Below, piece after piece: positions 43,280-51,310 of a stretch of DNA of 64,000 nt. Within the stretch, counting starts at the first letter, position 1. Each line of letters opens with the position of its first letter. The notes beneath the pieces were generated by a model. The model did not search any database, was not told the origin of the DNA, and worked only from the letters and a program-made list of their open reading frames with translations. Both the position numbers and the translations under genes were made by a program. This DNA is from Bacillus sp. AFS015802. GTDB lineage: Bacteria > Bacillota > Bacilli > Bacillales > Bacillaceae_B. Location of the stretch: contig NZ_NTUP01000007.1 in NCBI RefSeq assembly GCF_002561455.1, forward strand, positions 1 through 64,000. Reading direction: 5' to 3'.

Positions 43280-43814
43280 AGACAAACTCCTCTCTAAGAA
43301 TACTCATCCGCAGACGGTCTACGAACTCTCCGTTTCTCAATCGATCCTGCCTTAAAATGCCTTCTTCCACATATCCCATTTTTCTGTACGATTTGATGGC
43401 TTTTTCATTATCGATCTCCACCCTGAGCCAAATCTTGTTCAGCCCGAGCTCCTCGAATCCCCATTGAAGCATCTCGCGCATGGCGGCTAACCCATAGCCT
43501 TTGCCCCAGTAGGCTTTATCCCCGATCGCAATCCCCATTTCTGCATGCTTATTTAAGCGGTCAATATTTTTCAAATCGATCCAGCCGATGTGTTTGCCAT
43601 CATCAGTCATGATTGCCTTTTGTTCATATCCATTGGTTTTATTGATGCACATGTCGATCCAGGCACGGGTTTCTTCCAAGCTGAAGGGAGGATATTTTTC
43701 CGGCATATTCAAATGCTTGGTTACTTCTCTGTCCAGACACCACTGATAACGGTCTTCTGCATCGTCATACGTTAATTCTCTTAATGATACGGTTGGCCTT
43801 TGAGGTGTTTTCAT
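43263..43814 (-). CDS. GNAT acetyltransferase, RimJ/RimL group
   Basis: 183 residues. VSLRELTYDDAEDRYQWCLDREVTKHLNMPEKY at the start and GIAIGDKAYWGKGYGLAAMREMLQWGFEELGLNKIWLRVEIDNEKAIKSYRKMGYVEEGILRQD at the end are typical of RimJ-like enzymes (acetyl-CoA loop W-G-K-G-Y-G). Members acetylate protein N-termini, aminoglycosides or polyamines. ATG 43814 has AAGGAG 9 bases upstream; the earlier ATG at 43832 has none. Confidence 0.83.
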   Translation of the reverse strand: MKTPQRPTVSLRELTYDDAEDRYQWCLDREVTKHLNMPEKYPPFSLEETRAWIDMCINKTNGYEQKAIMTDDGKHIGWIDLKNIDRLNKHAEMGIAIGDKAYWGKGYGLAAMREMLQWGFEELGLNKIWLRVEIDNEKAIKSYRKMGYVEEGILRQDRLRNGEFVDRLRMSILREEFVYESKV

Positions 43815-43828
43815 TGTCGTTTTCTCCT

Positions 43829-44590
43829 TCATGCTTGAATGCTTCTGTAATGCTTTAATATTTCGATTAGAATTGCTTCGTTGTATCCCGTTTTCCCATG
43901 AATCCTTTCAGCCCACTCGGACACCGTTTCAAGCTTCGAGTCTTTCATCAAACCTTTTGTTGTACTGAGAAAGCTTTCCCAATTATAAAACTCCCAATGG
44001 GCCGTTTCGGATTGGTACGGGATTCTGCACTCCAATAATGGATGGTTCTTTATCATATGTTGAGAATGCTCAGCAGCCTTAAGAAAAGTATCCATCTCGA
44101 TTCGTTCAGTCTGAAAAACTTGTTTGGATACTTTTCCATTCGGTCGATGGTACAGAATTTCAGTCCCTTCTGCATGAGCTTGAACCTGCACCCCTGCAGC
44201 AGGAAAGAAACCATCTAATTTTTCGTTCGAGTAATCGGGACTCTGCGTATCTATTAATATCGGATTCAACCATTGATCGCCCAGGTCACAAAGAAACCGT
44301 TCCCCTTTTTCATTCAGAGCGATGACGGCCGCATGAGCCTCCTCCGTTCCAAGGTTATGACCGATGGGATACGCCTCGATTCCATCCCTTTTAAACTCAT
44401 CCAGTAGCCAGAGTGCCAAATCGAAGCAATTCCCCGACATGCCAAATTGTTCCCGATGCTCCCGCATGAGAGATACATCCCGCTGTTTCTTCACGCTTCC
44501 CTGGTGATAAAACCAGACTTTCGTTAGCGTCTCCATTGGGAAATCATTAAACCTGTTCCATGTGTTTAAAATGCTATCTGAAGCAATCAT
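43829..44590 (-). CDS. Cys-His-Asp thiol-hydrolase/NAT-like protein
   Basis: 253 residues. SGNCFDLALWLLDEF, AHAAVIALNEKGERFLCDLGDQWLNPI present Cys, His and Asp in the order and spacing of arylamine N-acetyltransferase and transglutaminase-like proteins. The C-terminal half (EIEMDTFLKAAEHSQHMIKNHPLLECRI) is helical. Substrate unknown; family tag inferred from the triad only. ATG overlaps the NUDIX stop (ATGA). Second gene of a four-gene overlapping operon. Confidence 0.6.
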   Translation of the reverse strand: MIASDSILNTWNRFNDFPMETLTKVWFYHQGSVKKQRDVSLMREHREQFGMSGNCFDLALWLLDEFKRDGIEAYPIGHNLGTEEAHAAVIALNEKGERFLCDLGDQWLNPILIDTQSPDYSNEKLDGFFPAAGVQVQAHAEGTEILYHRPNGKVSKQVFQTERIEMDTFLKAAEHSQHMIKNHPLLECRIPYQSETAHWEFYNWESFLSTTKGLMKDSKLETVSEWAERIHGKTGYNEAILIEILKHYRSIQA

Positions 44591-45042
44591 ACTTTCACCC
44601 CGGATTCTATGTATGACATGATATATCTTTTATATTCATCCGTCAGCCCATCCGGCAGTTCATTCAGTTTGAAATATTGGACTGCAACCGATTCGGATTC
44701 ATCCACTTCCATTTGTCCGCCCACGTCCTTTGTGACGTAGACAGCCGTGACAGAATATAACTCATCCCCATTTGATACTTTGAAGTAATAGTCCTGTCCT
44801 GAGAAGATATTTACCAGGGTCAGTTCCCCAATATCAAATCCGGTTTCTTCCTTCACTTCTCTCCTTGCCGTCTCCTCTAAACTTTCACCAAGCTCCATCA
44901 ATCCTCCGGGAAGTCCCCAGCCACCGTCTGTCCGATGTTGCAATAGCAGTTCATTGTTTCCGTTTAGGATGATGACGACAGAACCAGGGAGAATTAAAGG
45001 TCTGGTGCCGACGAGTTTTCGCAGATCTTTGACGTAGTTCAT
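44587..45042 (-). CDS. NUDIX hydrolase
   Basis: 151 residues. The Nudix box is complete: GLMELGESLEETARREVKEETG (G-x5-E-x7-REVxEETG). Hydrolyses a nucleoside-diphosphate-linked compound; specificity unclear. The RTDGGWGLPGG segment before the box is standard. ATG 45042 has GGGAGG 7 bases upstream. First of NUDIX-thiol hydrolase-GNAT-nucleotidyltransferase. A GACACGTGTC palindrome lies just before its ribosome site (45058-45067). Confidence 0.88.
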   Translation of the reverse strand: MNYVKDLRKLVGTRPLILPGSVVIILNGNNELLLQHRTDGGWGLPGGLMELGESLEETARREVKEETGFDIGELTLVNIFSGQDYYFKVSNGDELYSVTAVYVTKDVGGQMEVDESESVAVQYFKLNELPDGLTDEYKRYIMSYIESGVKV

Positions 45043-45110
45043 TATCTTTCCTCCCTTGACACGTGTCTCAATCATATTTTCATGCGATATGAATACAATC
45101 CAGCCTTTTT

Positions 45111-45485
45111 TTAATCTTTTGCCAGAGTAAATGTTTCCTCCTGATCATCCCACTTCACCGTGACCTCGACCTCAGTATCTTCACTCATTTGGGCATTAGT
45201 GGGATCGGATTCACTGCTATGACGAATCACACCATTCTCCTCGAGGGTCACACCTGTTCTGCCAAATCCGCCAACTTCTTCTACGGCATAGGCAACGTTA
45301 CCCACAGAATCAATGTCCTCCCCTTTATACTTCAGGACAAAATCCTTCTTTTCAAAGTCACTGGACTGTTTGACGTTTAGTTCGGCATGCCAGTGATCGG
45401 ATTCTCCCGAGAAGGAGAAATCTTTGGTGTTGCAGGCTGTTAAAAGAAGTATCGTTCCAACTAAGAAAAGCATTTTCTTCAGCAT
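45111..45485 (-). CDS. Small lipoprotein
   Basis: 124 residues. Signal peptide with lipobox LTAC (Cys18); mature part is a beta-sandwich-like acidic domain (HWHAELNVKQSSDFEKKDFVLKYKGEDIDSVGNVAYAVEE ... TEVEVTVKWDDQEETFTLAKD). It recalls Bacillus extracytoplasmic beta-proteins but I cannot name the family. ATG 45485 follows GGGGATGAG. No terminator separates it from the NUDIX operon 69 bases on. Confidence 0.65.
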   Translation of the reverse strand: MLKKMLFLVGTILLLTACNTKDFSFSGESDHWHAELNVKQSSDFEKKDFVLKYKGEDIDSVGNVAYAVEEVGGFGRTGVTLEENGVIRHSSESDPTNAQMSEDTEVEVTVKWDDQEETFTLAKD

Positions 45486-45497
45486 GTACTCATCCCC

Positions 45498-45620
45498 TTA
45501 ACTTGATTTTTCCCGATGTGTTAAATCCCCCTCCATCACAATCTTGCATCCATCTTCAAATAATTCAACAACCGTAAGACTGGTATCATGAATAAATGGT
45601 GGATCCCATAATCTCTCCAT
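45498..45620 (-). CDS. Possible 40-residue small protein or gene remnant
   Basis: Open frame from ATG 45620 to TAA 45498: MERLWDPPFIHDTSLTVVEL, then FEDGCKIVMEGDLTHREKSS. Composition is protein-like, but no ribosome site precedes it. It lies between a HAD gene and a lipoprotein gene on the same strand. Either a small gene or the tail of a degraded one. Confidence 0.3.
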   Translation of the reverse strand: MERLWDPPFIHDTSLTVVELFEDGCKIVMEGDLTHREKSS

Positions 45621-45635
45621 TTAAGCGGGTATAAA

Positions 45636-46406
45636 CTAAATAACACTAAATTTCTCCAACGCAAATGAGATCCCATCTTCCCCAGATGTTTTCGTGACAT
45701 AATCAGCAACCCTTTTCAATCTGTCACTTCCATTCCCCATCGCAACCCCCAGGCCGGCCAATTCCAGCATATCCACATCATTATCCCCGTCACCGAAAGC
45801 GATGGCTTCTGATGGATGAAGACCGTAGTATGCTAATACTTTCTTTATGGCCAATGACTTTGATACGTCTTCTTGTAACACGTTTAAAACGTATGGGTGC
45901 CATCTTCTGAAGGTTAAGTGTGGAAACTTCTGCTGATAGGATTTCACCACTTCATCACGTGCAAATAAACACATCAGGTAGACATCCTGTTCACCAATAA
46001 GATCGTCCCTCTCTGGATATTCATCCAACGACAACGTTTCCTTCAATGCCCTGGCTATTTCTTCTTCCTCTACCCCATTCATACTGAAACGTTCTGTATA
46101 GAAAGAAAGGCCATGCTTGCCATGGGCAAACCCCACAATCTCCTTCACCAGGTTCCGGTCCATGGGAACCTTATGAATGACTTCTTCTCCATGTTTCACA
46201 TATCCGCCATTTGCTGTGATGAACGTATCGATTCCTAAATCTTTTATTTCCTGGCACATGGATAATGGCCGGCCTGTTGCCGCCACCAGTTTGAACCCTT
46301 TGTTCTTTAGTGTGCCTATGGCAGCTTTTGTTTTATCGGGTATACTTCCATTTTCGTGGTGTGTAATCGTTCCATCGATGTCAAAGAAAACGATTTTGTA
46401 TCTCAT
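45636..46406 (-). CDS. HAD-superfamily phosphatase, Cof type
   Basis: 256 residues. Motif I FFDIDGTIT, motif II AATGRP, C2 cap in the middle (about 85-190), Lys in SLAIKKVL, and motif IV FGDGDNDVDML. Cof-type enzymes dephosphorylate sugar phosphates, FMN or PLP. A sigma-A promoter (TTGAGT-17-AATAAT) lies 43-71 bases upstream. Monocistronic or leading the small lipoprotein. Confidence 0.88.
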   Translation of the reverse strand: MRYKIVFFDIDGTITHHENGSIPDKTKAAIGTLKNKGFKLVAATGRPLSMCQEIKDLGIDTFITANGGYVKHGEEVIHKVPMDRNLVKEIVGFAHGKHGLSFYTERFSMNGVEEEEIARALKETLSLDEYPERDDLIGEQDVYLMCLFARDEVVKSYQQKFPHLTFRRWHPYVLNVLQEDVSKSLAIKKVLAYYGLHPSEAIAFGDGDNDVDMLELAGLGVAMGNGSDRLKRVADYVTKTSGEDGISFALEKFSVI

Positions 46407-46448
46407 TTGTTTCCTCCTGTACCAACAGTCTTATTACTGACAATTCCA

Positions 46449-46477
46449 ATTATTCCATTTTATTGACAGTAACTCAA
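46449..46477 (-). promoter_or_regulatory. Sigma-A promoter of the Cof-type phosphatase gene
   Basis: Minus strand TTGAGT (46477-46472), 17-base spacer, AATAAT (46454-46449). Confidence 0.55.
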
Positions 46478-46487
46478 TAACTAGTTA

Positions 46488-46529
46488 TAAAAAAAGAAGC
46501 TTCTCCTTCGAAAGGGATAAGCTTCTCCA
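46488..46529 (-). terminator. Terminator after the VOC-DinB gene
   Basis: Minus strand GAAGCTT ... AAGCTTC with an inner CCTTTCGAAGG fold, then seven T. Confidence 0.7.
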
Positions 46530-46533
46530 CTCC

Positions 46534-47379
46534 TCACACTTGATGAATGTTCCTTGTTTCTTCAATCTGTTCAAGATGACCTTTAGCATGACCTGCCACC
46601 ATTTTGATCATTCTCCTGACGGTCAGTTCACCCTGGTCTTCGGTTTGGATCTTTCTATTAAGGGAGTCCGGTATACTCTCGCAAAGATTGAGTATGTGTT
46701 GCCTTATCAATTTAAATAGAGCAACTTCCGTCTCAATGGATCGATGTGTATAATGGGTACCCGATTCCCATTCGTTCGGATCATATGGATTGTTCTTATA
46801 ATTCCTGCCATCTTCAGCAAGGGCGAACTTCATGCGATGGAACATGGTGAGATCCGAATCAATGAAGTGCAGCACAGTTTGGCGGATCGACCATTTCCCT
46901 TCAGCCCTAACCAGATCTAAATCAGCTTCAGATACTCCCTTTAGCACGGTATCGATTCGATCAATCCCACTTTTATAAAGTGACAGTATCTCTTCATCTG
47001 TCATAAACAGCTCTTCCCAATGGGAGACAATGTAGCCATCTGGATCCTTTACCATGATTAATTGACCAAACCCAGGATCTACTTCCAGGTCAAAATCAAG
47101 CTCTTCTCCCTTGAATGTCTCCTTCAGTTTCTCCACTTCCTCACCCATCACATAAAATCGCTGGCCGGGATCAGGTTTGACAAACGCAACATCCGTATAC
47201 TGCTTGAAATCCCCATTGTCACCCTCTGTGAATAATACAGCTCCCCCACTTGGAAGATTACACTGGGCAATAGACCCCTTTCGCCACTCCTCAGTCCAAC
47301 CAAATACGTGACGATAGAATGAAAGAGACCGTTCAAGATCATCCACCTTTAAAACCAATCTTGGCTTTGCACGTTGCAT
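46534..47379 (-). CDS. VOC-DinB fusion protein
   Basis: 281 residues. Residues about 1-122 form a VOC/glyoxalase domain (RLVLKVDDLERSLSFYRHVFGWTEEW ... VKDPDGYIVSHWEE), the bleomycin-resistance/dioxygenase fold. Residues about 128-275 form a DinB-type four-helix bundle (LHFIDSDLTMFHRMKFALAEDGR, MVAGHAKGHLEQIEETRN) with three His that could bind metal, the YfiT/DinB thiol-transferase pattern. The fusion suggests a bacillithiol-type detoxification enzyme; function inferred. Last of five genes running the same way from 49659. Confidence 0.72.
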   Translation of the reverse strand: MQRAKPRLVLKVDDLERSLSFYRHVFGWTEEWRKGSIAQCNLPSGGAVLFTEGDNGDFKQYTDVAFVKPDPGQRFYVMGEEVEKLKETFKGEELDFDLEVDPGFGQLIMVKDPDGYIVSHWEELFMTDEEILSLYKSGIDRIDTVLKGVSEADLDLVRAEGKWSIRQTVLHFIDSDLTMFHRMKFALAEDGRNYKNNPYDPNEWESGTHYTHRSIETEVALFKLIRQHILNLCESIPDSLNRKIQTEDQGELTVRRMIKMVAGHAKGHLEQIEETRNIHQV

Positions 47380-47407
47380 ATTTTCACCCCTATAAAAAAA
47401 TTAACGT

Positions 47408-47767
47408 TCATTCATTACTAACCCTGGTACCTTGATGAAAAACCATCTGCCATCTTTCATCTATCACTTTCCAAATGGAACTCCTTAATGAATACTGCTG
47501 CGTTTCCTCATTGAAAATTCTATAGGTAGCCAATACGATTTCATCGGATAAGGGATGGATGACGAAGTGGTCCATTGTCATCCGTACTGACCCTATGCCT
47601 CCATCACTGATTTCCTCGTCTTTATAAAGAATCTTACCCGAGCTGCCTACTTCAAAAAAATCTGTTGCAAGAAGCCGGGTAAGCTCTGTTTTGGATGCAC
47701 GGATTTCAGGTTTTAAAAGATCCAATTCCAGTTGATGAAGTTTCTTTTTTAGTTCTTCATTTACCAC
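47408..47767 (-). CDS. DUF4440 / NTF2-like protein
   Basis: 119 residues: cone-shaped alpha+beta fold of the SnoaL/NTF2 group. LLKPEIRASKTELTRLLATDFFEVGSSGKILYKDEEI and a C-terminal WKVIDERWQMVFHQGTRV are diagnostic. No catalytic residues can be assigned. GTG 47767 has AAAGGAG 9 bases upstream and overlaps the upstream gene by 11 bases. Confidence 0.78.
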   Translation of the reverse strand: MVNEELKKKLHQLELDLLKPEIRASKTELTRLLATDFFEVGSSGKILYKDEEISDGGIGSVRMTMDHFVIHPLSDEIVLATYRIFNEETQQYSLRSSIWKVIDERWQMVFHQGTRVSNE

Positions 47768-48332
47768 TATCTATTTCTCCTTTCGACTTGTCTAATTGAA
47801 TCTCATACTTACCTAGAATCTCCTTTATAACGTCGTGATCCGAGACAACAATGTGATAAATCCATCTATAATGATCTCTCTGCAAAAAATTCACTACTTC
47901 TTCGTACTCGCTTTTCTCCAAAAATACAGAAAGAGCATTAAGCTCGAGCCAATTGATGATGATATGAAGATAGGTGGAAAACTCGTCCCTTGCACCATTT
48001 GGATACCCAACTGGAACTTTTGGATATATAATTTTCAGCTCTTCTATTGCTAATTTAATTCTATGAAAATGCTGAACGGCAAACCAATGGATTTGTTCAT
48101 GGATAAATGTAGAAAGTAGAATATTTTCTTTCCCAAAGTGTCTGGTATTTAATGATAACACCGGGTGGCTATGAGGATAATCGGCAGATTCGTTAATGAT
48201 TACAACATCTGTAAAGAAATAATTCTTTAAATTGTACTTTCTTATTAAGAAGTCCAACTCTGTTCTAACCCGAATCTCATTAACCGTGTTGTTTTTACAA
48301 GTTATTTGAATGCTCACTGAACTATTTCCCAC
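47757..48332 (-). CDS. Putative zinc metallopeptidase-like protein (HEXXH)
   Basis: 191 residues, no named family. TFIHEQIHWFAVQHF holds a HEXXH zinc-binding motif in a helix, as in gluzincin/minigluzincin proteins; the third ligand may be Glu in RDEFSTYLHIIINWLELNAL downstream. The rest is helical and has no signal peptide, so it is cytoplasmic. Starts at GTG 48332 (or GTG 48317), overlapping the HAD gene stop. Probably the same transcript as HAD and DUF4440. Confidence 0.6.
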   Translation of the reverse strand: MGNSSVSIQITCKNNTVNEIRVRTELDFLIRKYNLKNYFFTDVVIINESADYPHSHPVLSLNTRHFGKENILLSTFIHEQIHWFAVQHFHRIKLAIEELKIIYPKVPVGYPNGARDEFSTYLHIIINWLELNALSVFLEKSEYEEVVNFLQRDHYRWIYHIVVSDHDVIKEILGKYEIQLDKSKGEIDSGK

Positions 48333-49062
48333 TGCTACCCACCAAAATCTCTCTTATTTCCATAATGGAAGACACAATGGCATACGGAGTATGATCCGTT
48401 GGTTTTTCTTCCTCTCTAACATTGACCCATATCGCTTCCATTCCTGCTTCGATGGGGCCCACTACATCATGCGTCCACGAGTCACCTATGAATATCGTCT
48501 CTTCAGGTTTCTTATTAAATGCTTCTAGAGCAATAGTATATATTCTTGAATCAGGCTTTCTAATACCTAATGGTTCTGCATGAATGATCTTATCTTGGCT
48601 GAATATATCCCCTAATCCCATGTTGTTTACTTTTTGTTGAGGGTCATAAAGTCCGTTTGTAACAATTCCAACTTCAAAATGTTTATTCAGTTCATTCATT
48701 AAATGTAATACGGATTCATCGGCAGTAATAAAGTTCATACTTGTGTTAAGAAAGAGTGATTCAAGCTGATCGATTTCCTCAATGTCTGCTTTCACTTCAA
48801 AGGAATCAAGAGCACTCTTCCACCTTTCTCTTTTGAATTCAAATGTATTTAGTTCACCACTTACAAGTTTATCTATTAGAAATCTTGGAGGTTGTTTTAT
48901 TTTCTTCAAAAATTGTTGTTCATCCATTCCCATTGTCAACGGATGCTCCGCTAGCGTCTGTACCAGTCCATCATCAAACCAGGACGAATTTTCAAGCAGC
49001 GTGTCATCCAGGTCAAATAAAAGAAGGCTGAACTTTTTCATTGGCTTATATGTCAGTTTCAT
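48322..49062 (-). CDS. HAD-superfamily hydrolase (YjjG/haloacid-dehalogenase-like)
   Basis: 246 residues. LLFDLDDTLLEN (motif I), VTNGLYDPQQ (motif II), KPDSRIYTIAL (motif III) and FIGDSWTHDVVGPIEAGM (motif IV) with a helical C1 cap. The YjjG-like group dephosphorylates nucleotides or other small phosphates. ATG 49062 has AAGGAG 8 bases upstream. Second gene of GNAT-HAD-HEXXH-DUF4440. Confidence 0.85.
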   Translation of the reverse strand: MKLTYKPMKKFSLLLFDLDDTLLENSSWFDDGLVQTLAEHPLTMGMDEQQFLKKIKQPPRFLIDKLVSGELNTFEFKRERWKSALDSFEVKADIEEIDQLESLFLNTSMNFITADESVLHLMNELNKHFEVGIVTNGLYDPQQKVNNMGLGDIFSQDKIIHAEPLGIRKPDSRIYTIALEAFNKKPEETIFIGDSWTHDVVGPIEAGMEAIWVNVREEEKPTDHTPYAIVSSIMEIREILVGSSGK

Positions 49063-49074
49063 AGTAATCACTCC

Positions 49075-49659
49075 TTACGAATGAAACCGTCCCATCACCA
49101 CGGTATCGTAGTAACGTCCATCCGCTAATAATTTATCTCTTTTCAAAACTCCCTCAACTTCAAAACCATTGTTTTTATAAAGCATGATGGCTTTTTCATT
49201 GGTTTCGAGCACATTCAATGTCATTTTCTTAATGTCGTTGCTGTCTGCCCAGCGTATGCTCTCTTTTAGTAGATTTTTCCCGATGCCGTATCCCCAGAAT
49301 TCCCTTAATATGCATACCCCGAACTCCACCTTATGAGCGGCACGCTTTAATGATGTCCCCTCACATCTGGAGAAACCGGCAATCCTGTCATCGACTTCAC
49401 AAACGAGGAAGAGATTTCTCGGACTCTCTGAATCTTCTTTGATGATTTGAATGAAGCCCTCTTTATCTATGTACGCCTCTCCTCTATCCCTGTCCATGTT
49501 TTCCGTTTCCCCATCGACCTGCAGCCGGACTTCTGACAGTTTCTGTGCATCACCAACGTTAGCCGCTCTGATGACATAGGTTAGATGACGAATATGAAAT
49601 TCTTTTGGATGAATGATAATATCGATCCACTCCCCGCTCTGGTGCTTATTATTCTCCAA
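49075..49659 (-). CDS. GNAT-family N-acetyltransferase
   Basis: 194 residues. After a ~28-residue lead, YVIRAANVGDAQKLSEVRLQVDGETENMDRD and VEFGVCILREFWGYGIGKNLLKESIRWADSNDIKKMTLNVLETNEKAIMLYKNNGFEVEGVLKRDKL give the full GNAT fold with the W-G-Y-G-I-G-K acetyl-CoA loop. The start at TTG 49659 is doubtful (no ribosome site); translation may start later. First of a tight four-gene cluster. Confidence 0.8.
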   Translation of the reverse strand: MENNKHQSGEWIDIIIHPKEFHIRHLTYVIRAANVGDAQKLSEVRLQVDGETENMDRDRGEAYIDKEGFIQIIKEDSESPRNLFLVCEVDDRIAGFSRCEGTSLKRAAHKVEFGVCILREFWGYGIGKNLLKESIRWADSNDIKKMTLNVLETNEKAIMLYKNNGFEVEGVLKRDKLLADGRYYDTVVMGRFHS

Positions 49660-49701
49660 AACTATTATCCATTAATTTCTAATTCCTAACAATAGTGAAC
49701 T

Positions 49702-50490
49702 TCAAGAAGTAGCACTCGAATACCTCCCCAGCCCTTTCCTCCACAAGAATCTCGTAAATAGCGAGATCATTAAAGTCACCAACAACATTCCCACCATCTG
49801 CACCCATGAAACCCCATGAAACAGAGCATACGTCGGAACCGCCGCCACAATTCCAACGGGAACGAGTGTATAGAGTAGCCACTTAATCATAGGTGGATAC
49901 AGATCAACCGGATACTTCCCCATCGTTCAAATACTCGAAAACAGGATGAAGCCACCGCCAGTTCTTCCGAGCCAGAATGATAATGTTCCGATCCACATCC
50001 TGAAGGAGTAGCTGATGATAAGAGAGCACGATAACAAAAGGAGAAACTGAATAAAATGAAGAAGCACCACCTCATCCAAATGGAAAAAGATTGCTCCCGC
50101 TACTACCGTGAACCCGAGTATGATGTCTGTGAGTGCCCATACATTGCAGCTCCCGAAGCTCGACAAGAACTGGGCATTCTCCGGTAGTAAAAGCGTTTCA
50201 TCCAAGTGACCGTCCACGACCTTGTCTGGTAGGGATTCAATATTACTCATGACGAAAAGGGAAAGGACACCTGCCACCAATTGGTAGACTCCTAATAACG
50301 TGATGATTTCTAAAAATGTCCATCCTGCCAGTGAATCTGTAAACTGAAACACAATGCGGAGGCCAAATACCCCGCTTGCGAAATAGAAGAGTGTTGAGAC
50401 TGCCTGAGTGAGAAAATTCACCCGGTAAGGCAGCTGGGTCATGAGCGACGTTCTAAAGAAAAGAAATACTAAAGCAAGCTTTTTTCTCAT
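49702..50490 (-). pseudogene. ABC-2 type permease (ABC2_membrane_6-like) interrupted by an in-frame TGA
   Basis: The reading frame runs from ATG 50490 (GGAGG 8 bases upstream) to TGA 49929-49927 after ...GRTGGGFILFSSI, then continues in the same frame with TMGKYPVDLYPPMIKWLLY... to 49702. The joined product of about 260 residues has the length of its family and closes with the expected last two helices. So one nonsense codon splits the gene; an ATG three bases after the stop could restart the C-terminal 73 residues. Sequencing error cannot be excluded. Its partner permease and ATPase genes lie just upstream. Confidence 0.7.
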
Positions 50491-50494
50491 CTTA

Positions 50495-51307
50495 TCAACC
50501 TCCAAGAGCAGAATATCTCTTAATGCCTTTATTATATAAAAAGGTACTGAAAAGATTCAGAATGATAATCCAACCATACTGCAGAGAGAGCCCGTGAATG
50601 ATAGAGATACCCCTGGTCCCGGTCAGGACTTCAGCAGGGAAGCCCAACATCCCATAAAAAGGAAGGGAGTATAACCAATCACTGAAACCTCCCTGTATGA
50701 GAAACAGCGGAGCCACTTCTCCCCCGATAAAAAAGATGGCCACTTCACCTGCATTGACTACTGATTGTGTTTTTTCTGTCCAGAAGGCAGCAAGGGTCAA
50801 CAAGTAAAGCCATAGAAAACGAAGGATGCAGGCATTGATCACAGTCAGGATAAAAAGACATACCCTTGTAAAAGACGGTGTATTGTCAGGGGCTAACCAG
50901 ACCCAAAGGGCGATGATCAGGGGGATGGAAACCGTATAGGACACCATTTTCACAGCGAGGTTTTCCCCAATGACGACATACAGCAGGTGATGGTGCTTCA
51001 AAAGCAGGTTGGTCAATTCACCGTTGTAAATCTGCATGCCAAGCATATGGTGTTCATACGAGACCGTCAGCTGTCGCACCATGACAATCGCTAAATAATA
51101 GATCAGAAACTGACTGGATCCCCAGCCTCCAACCTCCTGCCCTTCTGCTGTGACCGTTTGCCACACAAATAACGAAACCAACGGTGTGATCAAATGAGAA
51201 AATACGAGAAGGTAAATGAATGACCTCCAGCTAAACACATCCATCGTCTTCCATATCGTGTAGCCTTTAAGGAGACGCACTGAGTTGAGAACTCCGATTC
51301 TATTCAT
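50495..51307 (-). CDS. ABC-2 type permease (ABC2_membrane_6-like)
   Basis: 270 residues, about six helices. FIYLLVFSHLITPLVSLFVWQTV and MLGMQIYNGELTNLLLKHHHLLYVVIGENLA match permeases that pair with a second permease and one ATPase (VltAB-like exporters). The C-terminus ends NKGIKRYSALGG, the family-typical R-Y-x-x-x-G tail. Three bases separate it from the ATPase stop. Exported compound unknown. Confidence 0.82.
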   Translation of the reverse strand: MNRIGVLNSVRLLKGYTIWKTMDVFSWRSFIYLLVFSHLITPLVSLFVWQTVTAEGQEVGGWGSSQFLIYYLAIVMVRQLTVSYEHHMLGMQIYNGELTNLLLKHHHLLYVVIGENLAVKMVSYTVSIPLIIALWVWLAPDNTPSFTRVCLFILTVINACILRFLWLYLLTLAAFWTEKTQSVVNAGEVAIFFIGGEVAPLFLIQGGFSDWLYSLPFYGMLGFPAEVLTGTRGISIIHGLSLQYGWIIILNLFSTFLYNKGIKRYSALGG

Positions 51308-51310
51308 CGA

